Origin: Eleusine coracana subsp. coracana
Taxonomy: Eukaryota; Streptophyta; Magnoliopsida; Poales; Poaceae
DNA length: 64,000 bases
Assembly (NCBI GenBank): GCA_032690845.1
Contig: CM064432.1
Coordinates: 55,240,071-55,304,070, forward strand
Direction of reading: 5' to 3'
Shown: one piece after another, positions 58,041 to 64,000 of the stretch
Position numbering within the stretch: the first letter of the stretch is position 1
Layout: every line of letters starts with the position of its first letter
Notes under the pieces: model-generated
Database searches by the model: none
Told to the model about the DNA's origin: nothing
The model's input: only the letters and a program-made list of their open reading frames with translations
Position numbers and translations under genes: made by a program

Positions 58041-61000
58041 TCAAACCACATTGCTAGAATGAAGAATATTTAGCTCACTCCTAAGATAGCAAAATCTTTT
58101 CTCATCTAGTGGCTTGGTGATTATGTCGGCTAATTGATCTTCGGTTCGCACATGACTAACTTCTTTATCCCCCTTGATAGAATGATCTCTCAAAAAGTGA
58201 TGGTCGATATCTATATGCTTTGTGCGCGAATGCTCAACGGGGTTATAAGCAAGCTTTATGGCACTCTCATTGTCACCAAGGAGTGGAACACGATTCAACT
58301 TGTAACCGTAGTCCCTTAGAGTTTTTCTCATCCAAAATAGTTGTGCACAACAACTACCGGCTGCAACATACTCCGCTTCGGCCGTGGAAAGTGCAATGGA
58401 ATTTTGTTTCTTGAATGATCGTGACACTAAGGAGCTACCCAAAAATTGGCATGTCCCAGAGGTGCTTTTTCTATCTACCTAATCATCGGCATAATCCGCA
58501 TCGGAATAGCCTAAAAGGTTGAACTTTGAACCTTTAGGGTACCAAAGCCCTAGGTTGGGTGTGTGAACCAAATATCTCAAGATTCTTTTAACGGCTACCA
58601 TGTGACACTCCATAGGAGCGGCTTGAAAACGTGTACACATACACACACTAAGCATGATATCGGGCCTAGATGCACAAAGATAAAGCAAAGAACCTATCAT
58701 GGAGCGGTATACCTTTTGATCAACGGGCTTGTCCCTTTTGTTGAGGTCGATGAGTCCATTTGTTGGCATGGGAGTTTTGATAGGCTTGGCCTTGTCCATG
58801 TCAAACTTCTTCAATAAGTCTTGAGTGTACTTGGCTTGACATATGAAGGTGCCCTCCTTGAGTTGCTTCACTTGGAAGCCTAGAAAGTATGTCAACTCCC
58901 CCATCATGGACATCTCAAACCTCTTGGTCATTATCTTGCTAAACTCATCATAAAAGTTTTGGTTAGTAGAACCAAATATAATGTCATCAACATATATTTG
59001 TCACACAAAGATATCATTGCCAAAATTCTAGTGAAGAGGGTTGCATCGGCCTTGCCAATGACAAAACCCTTTTTAACAAGAAAATCCCGAAGGCATTCAT
59101 ACCATGCTCTTGAAGCTTGCTTAAGCCCATAGAGTGCCTTATGGAGCTTGAAAACATAATTAGGATACTTTGGGTCTTCAAAGCCCGGTGGTTACTCCAC
59201 ATACTCTTCTTCCTTGATTGGCCCATTAAGGAATGCACTTTTCATGTCTATTTGGTACAACTTAAAATCATGGTGAGTAGCAAAAGCAAGTAATACTCTA
59301 ATAGATTCAAGCCTTGCTACGGGGGCATAGGTTTCATCAAAATCCAAACCTTCCACTTGTGAATACCCCTTTGACACGAGCCTTGCCTTGTTTCTTGTCA
59401 CAACACCGTCTTCATTTTGTTTGTTGCGAAACACCCATTTGGTGCCCACAACATTCTTGTTCTTTGGCCTTTCCTCCCATGTCCACACTTCATTTCTTAT
59501 GAAGTTGTTCAATTCTTCTTGTATGGCCATCACCCAATCCAAATCCTCAAGTGCTTGTTCTACCGTAAATGGCTCCATAGAAGAGACAAAAGAGTAATGT
59601 TCACAAAAATTACTCACTCGAGATCTAGTGATTACCCCCTTGTCAATATCTCCAAGAATTTGCTCGACGGGGTGATCACGTTGTACACTTTGATGCACTC
59701 TTGGGTGTGGAGGATGTGAGCTATCTTGACCACCATCTTTAACAATCCCTTGATCATGTCTTTGAGAATCATCACTTGATGTTTGTTCATGATCCCCAAC
59801 ATCTTGATCTTGACCTCTAGCATGATCAATTTCTTCATTTTCATGATGTTGATTTTGTCTTGAGGGAGAGGGTTGACTTTTAACACTTGATGTTTCTTGT
59901 GGTCTCACATCACCAATGGCCATCTTTTTTATTGCATTTCTAGGAGCTTCATTAACTACATCATCAATAGAAACTTGCTCCTCATGAGAGCCATTAGATT
60001 CATCAAATGTCACGTCACGTGAAATTTCAACACAACCGGTGGTTTTGTTGAATACATGATAGGCATGAACATTCGATCCATAACCAAGCAAGAAACCTTC
60101 ATCAACTTTTGGAGCAAACTTTGAAGTCTTGGGTTTCTTGTTTAGCATATAACACTTGCTCCCATAAACACAAAAGTAGGAAATATTAGGCTTGTTACCA
60201 GTTAGTAGCTCATATGGTGTTTTCTTCAAGAGTCATTGGAGATACAACCGGTTGGAGGCATGGCATGCGGTGTTGATGGCTTCGGCCCAAAAGCGATCGG
60301 ACGTCTTGTATTCATCTAGCATTGTTCTTGCCATCTCAATGAGTGTGCGGTTCTTTCTTTTGGCCACCCTATTTTGTTGAGGGGTGTAGGGTGCTGAAAA
60401 TTCATGCTAGATGCCTTCTTCATCAAGGTACTCCTCAACTTGAGTGTTCTTGAACTCAGTGCCGTTGTCACTTCTTATCTTCTTGATCTTCACTTCATAT
60501 TCATTTTGTGCTCTTGTCATGAATGTCTTGAGCATATCTTTCACTTCACCTTTATCATGCAAAAAGAACACCCACGTGACGCGAGAAAAGTCATCAACAA
60601 TAACAAGACCATATTTGTTACCACCAATGCTTATGTAGGAGACGGGTCCGAAGAGGTCCATATGCAACATTTCCAATGGCCTTGTGGTGGTCATCACATT
60701 CTTCCCGGGGTGTGATGCTCCAACTTGTTTTCCCGCTTGACATGCACTACAAATTCTATCTTTCTCAAAACAAACATCAGTTAGTCCTATGATGTGGCCA
60801 CCCTTTTGGAGTTTGTGAAGATTTCTCATACCAACATGGACAAGCCTTCTATACCACAACCACCCCATGTTGGACTTTGCTAATAAGCATGTACCAAGTC
60901 TAGCCTCATACGTGGAGAAATCCACAACATAAAGCTTTCCTTTAAGCACACCCTTAAAAGCAATCGAGCCATCACTCCTCTTATAGACGGTCACACCACA

Positions 61001-61285
61001 TTTGTTGAACAAACAATCATAGCCCATTTGACAAAATTGTGAGATGGACAAAATATTGAAGTCAAAACGTGATCAACGAGCATAACCTTGGAAAGTGAAT
61101 ACGAGGGAGTGAGAGGGACTTTACCATAACCTAATACTTGTCCCGTTCCATTGTCACCAAATGTGATATATTCATTGTTGTTATGACTTGGCTCAAATGA
61201 CTTGTACATCTTTTTGTCTCCGGTCATATGATTAGTGCATCCACTATCAATTATCCAACTTGACCCTCCGGATACATAGTCCTAC
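58041..61285 (-). pseudogene. Sirevirus C pol (protease, integrase, RT, RNase H), decayed
   Basis: Protease IIDSGCTNHMTG near 61250. Pre-integrase and zinc finger RRLVHVG and CSACQAGK. Integrase D motifs LHMDLFGP and SDNGTEF are present, but the third catalytic position reads RVAKRKNRT, with Lys in place of Glu. RT contains KWVFRNKQNEDG, DMKSAFLNGP, LYGLKQ and YVDDIIFGST in a shifted frame near 58960-59000, then GFQVKQL and SRPDIMLSVCMC. RNase H: GYSDADYADD then a stop near 58478, STAEAEYVAA, and the terminal ITKPLDEKRF. Frameshifts lie near 61070 and 59010. Stops are at about 60407, 60230, 59190 and 58478. Confidence 0.9.
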
Positions 61286-61314
61286 AAAACAAATTAAGCT
61301 TTGTTTTTAGGTAC
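61282..61314 (-). other. 33-nt GT...AG segment at gag-pol junction of C
   Basis: The minus strand begins GTACCTAAAAAC and ends TTGTTTTGTAG. It contains a TAA and ends with a TAG in the gag frame. Leaving it out joins IW of gag to DYVSGG of pol in frame, as in A. Confidence 0.5.
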
Positions 61315-63563
61315 CCAAATTTGCTTGGGTCCTTTCACATTAGTCACAAGTACTTTGGACACCCACACACAAGCCTTTGGTCTCTTGTTGCGTGGCCCAA
61401 CATATTTGGTATATACACGACCATGCATGTTTCTCATAAGCACATATGAAGCATCAAAATCATGAAAGAGTGCACATGTAGAATTAGGCACATTAACATG
61501 AGAATCATTAGCAAAAGAAGTATGGTTAGTGTTCATGATGTTGACTTGCTTCTTTTAATAAGATCCTTCCTTGGTGAACTTAAGGAATTCCTTCCCATTC
61601 TTGTTCTCCCGTGCATTGTGCTTGACACCCTCAACATAGCCAATGCCATCCATGACATGGGGCTTTCTTGTGTATGAGTATGCACCTCTTGCATACTTTG
61701 CGTTTTCATTGTTAACACATTCCTCTCATGTTGTATCTTGCTTTCAAGAACCCTCACTTGCTTGTTCAAGTTATCAATTAATTTCACATTAGTAGTACAA
61801 GCATCAACATCAATATTATAGCACCTATCATATCCTTTGCTAGTGGAAGCATGAGAGTTGTTTGAGGATGAGGATGTGAAGGTTGAAAGAATTCTATATT
61901 GTTCTTCCAGAGACTTATGAGTCTTCTCCAAATCCTCATATTTCTCTTGAAATTTATCTTTAGCACTTTTAACATTTTCACAAGTATTCTCAATTTTAGT
62001 GATAGACAAGGTTAATTCTTCATTTTTATATCTTTCAACTTCTAGAAGCTTCTATAGTTCAAGGTTTCTTTTCTTTTCAAGAATAAGCAAGTCTTCTTGT
62101 TTTTCAAGAAGCTCCACTTGTCTATCATTTTCTTCCTTTTGTTTCTCAAGCAATTGCATGAATTCAAGCATTTTAGGAAGTGAAGCATTTGCAACATCAT
62201 CATCATCACTACTACTAGCATAAGAGGAATGCTTGTGTTTAGATTTTGTTACCTTTGATCCTCTTGCCATTAAGCATGTGTGAGTATTGTCATCATCATC
62301 ACTCAAGCTCCCAAATAGTGAGGTGTTGGTGGGAGTAACGCCGATGGCAAGTGAAGCAATGCCTCCCTCATCCGAGTCGGATTTGGAGGAGGAAGATGAT
62401 GAGGAGGATGAATCATCGGAGTTCCATTCTTGACCAATATGAGCTTCACCTCTCCTATGCTTCTTGTATGTCTTGTCTTTCTTGTGATGTTTGTCTTTTC
62501 TTCTTTCATCCTTGTTCTTCTTCTTTGGACATTCCGCAGTAAAATTTCCTTCATCACCACATTCATAACAAGTCCTTTTTTACTTTCTTGCTTTGCTCTT
62601 GTCAAAGCTTTTCTTCTTAAAACTATCCTTCTTGAGGAATGACTTGAATCTTCTCACAAGTAAAGCCATCTCATCATCACTATCTTCAGTATTAGAATCA
62701 ACCACTTTCTTCTTCTTCTATTCTTGTTTCTTACTTGTGGCATTGAGTGCCACATCACTCTTGTCACCATTTGCTTTCGCAATTTGCTTGATCAACGCAT
62801 TTATCTTGTTGGCTTGATCGTTTTGTTGTTTTCGGGAAAGAAGCTTCCCAAGTACTTCATCGGTGGAGAAGGTTTTGAAATTTTTCTTCTCTCTAATGTT
62901 TGAGCAAATGTTACAATCCCATGGTCTCAATGCTTGTAGTAGTCTCTTGTTAATATCCAAGTCGGACATTCTAGCTCCAAGTGCTCTTCTTTGATTCACA
63001 ATTCTCATGAGCCTATCATGAACTTCTTTTGGGCCTTCTCCCGGACCCATGATGAACAAGTTGAACTCATTTTACAATTCTTCAAGCCTTGCATCTTTGA
63101 CGGAATCAATACCCTCATAGATAATATCAAGCTTTCTCCACAATTGGTTGGCATTTTTTATTCCGGCAACCTTGTCATACTCGGTGGCGCTAAGTGTGGA
63201 AACAATTGCACTAGCGGCCACGGCATTGCGGTGAATATTGATTTGATCATTGCGGGTTGGATTGTCTCTATTTTCCCACAAGAAACCATTCTCGGTTATA
63301 ATTGCAACATGAGGACTCATGGATTCCAAATACATCATCATCTTGCATTTCCAATGATCATAGAATTGTCCATCAAAATACGGAAGTCTACCGGACCCTT
63401 GTCCAATGCGATCTTCCTTGAGCTCATCATAGTTGTACATGACATTGTTATAGAGTTTAGGTTGAGCATCATTTCTTCCAACTACATCATCTCCATCACG
63501 AGTACCGCTAGCACCATCTTTGATTGGGAAAGCGGTAGATGGTTCTTCTCCCAGATTTGACAT
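61294..63563 (-). pseudogene. Sirevirus C gag
   Basis: It starts MSNLGEEPSTAFPIKDG at 63563. The capsid-like part includes GRLPYFDGQFYDHWK. A single zinc knuckle CYECGDEGNFTAEC has Asn where the zinc-binding His is expected. A Ser/Asp-rich part and a long coiled coil (LLEKQKEENDRQVELLEKQE, then LEKTHKSLEEQYRIL) follow, and the end is GPKQIWVPKNKA at 61294. I could not find the second knuckle present in A. Stops near 63072, 62718, 62583 and 62052, and a frameshift with stop near 61550-61680, inactivate it. Confidence 0.88.
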
Positions 63564-63600
63564 CTTTAATCTTCAAGCGGTTAAGCTTTTTAGAAGATCC

Positions 63601-63614
63601 TTGCACTGATACCA
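63601..63614 (-). other. Primer-binding site of Sirevirus C
   Basis: The minus strand reads TGGTATCAGTGCAA, 2 nt from the LTR. It differs from the iMet-type 12-mer at one base (A to T). Confidence 0.8.
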
Positions 63615-63616
63615 AT

Positions 63617-64000
63617 TAAAAGTCGCCTAGAGGGAGGGTGAATAGGCGATTATCCCTGAAAGTCACTTAATTCAAACAATTAATAGCACAGGAAAACTTT
63701 GTCCGACTAGATTGTCCGGCTATAGTAGGATATTGTCCGATTACTTCAAATATCCGACTAGAGTAGGACAATGTCCGATAACCTCACAGCGGAAAATAGA
63801 TCGGCCTTCAAAAAGGACAACGTTTCACAATCCAAGCCAGGAGAAGGCAGCTAAGCAAGCAAGAAAGCAATAACAAAAGGGGCACTAGCTAGCAAGCAAC
63901 CTACACATGCAAATTTAGGAAAGTAAGCACTACAACTAGCTAGAAAAAAAATAACAAGAAAGGCACACAAGCAGGAATTAACCAAAGACAAAAGGAGACA
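63617..64000 (-). repeat. 5' LTR of Sirevirus C (partial, continues beyond window)
   Basis: It matches the first 384 bp of 53429-55041 with about 20 differences. The terminal CA of the LTR (minus strand) is mutated to TA at 63617-63618. Confidence 0.9.

Larger units (their letters stand above)
53429..64000 (-). mobile_element. Sirevirus-type Ty1/copia retrotransposon C (runs off the right edge)
   Basis: 3' LTR, polypurine tract, third ORF, spacer, pol, gag, PBS and the first 384 bp of the 5' LTR are visible on the minus strand, in the same order as element A. The family differs from A in LTR sequence and palindrome. Over the visible LTR overlap I count roughly 20 differences in about 380 bp, far more than in A. 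Gag, pol and ORF3 all have several lesions. The target duplication cannot be checked because the right end is outside. Confidence 0.93.

Overview
The window is nuclear DNA of a plant, almost certainly a grass (Poaceae), and consists almost entirely of nested LTR retrotransposons. The grass call is an inference from the element types: Sirevirus-type Ty1/copia elements with a third ORF downstream of pol, Athila- and Tat-like Ty3/gypsy elements, gypsy elements carrying an antisense gene of the 'putative gypsy-type transposon' class, and very GC-rich LTR segments. I found no convincing host gene, rRNA or tRNA gene. The only tRNA signals are primer-binding sites.

Layout. 1-5240: 3' part of a gypsy element (+ strand) with decayed integrase C-terminus, an antisense gene with its own TATA box, a polypurine tract and a 421-bp 3' LTR. 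5241-9699: 3' part of an Athila-like gypsy (+) with env-position ORF relics and a 1.6-kb 3' LTR. 9700-13800: a gypsy element related to the first one but in opposite orientation, with LTR (minus), 60-bp tandem repeats and a second copy of the antisense gene (+). 13838-16280: Athila-like gag relic and unassigned DNA. 16281-36104: Sirevirus D (+, badly decayed). Its 5' LTR is split by the complete 12.1-kb Sirevirus A (minus, 16885-28989), which is flanked by the 5-bp duplication TCCGG. 36105-44046: LTR-like DNA followed by an Athila-like gypsy F (+) with gag, pol and an unknown third ORF. 44047-46042: LTR-type fragment starting TGTAACACCC. 46043-47746: a minus-strand Sirevirus LTR fragment E, related to D, split by a perfect 699-bp miniature LTR retrotransposon (46241-46939) flanked by TCAGC. 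47747-52433: AT-rich intergenic DNA with three diverged copies of one repeat. 52434-53428: another TGTAACACCC LTR fragment. 53429-64000: Sirevirus C (minus), running off the right edge.

How parts work together. In both Sireviruses A and C the order is LTR, iMet-type PBS, gag, protease-integrase-RT-RNase H, a spacer, a third ORF, a polypurine tract and LTR. A is the younger copy (LTRs differ at about 1 percent by eye) and has one stop in gag and one in pol. C is older (about 5 percent over the visible overlap) and has many lesions, including a lost catalytic Glu in integrase. The miniature element has two identical 330-bp LTRs around only 39 bp (PBS plus polypurine tract), so it must have used proteins supplied in trans.

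Most notable observations: (i) the miniature LTR element; (ii) a short GT...AG segment (31 nt in A, 33 nt in C) at the gag-pol junction whose omission puts gag and pol in frame in both elements; (iii) each retrotransposon family has its own GC-rich short palindrome, repeated in the LTR and, in A and C, again in the pol-ORF3 spacer; (iv) the pair of antisense genes with conserved TATA-to-ATG layout in two oppositely oriented gypsy elements.
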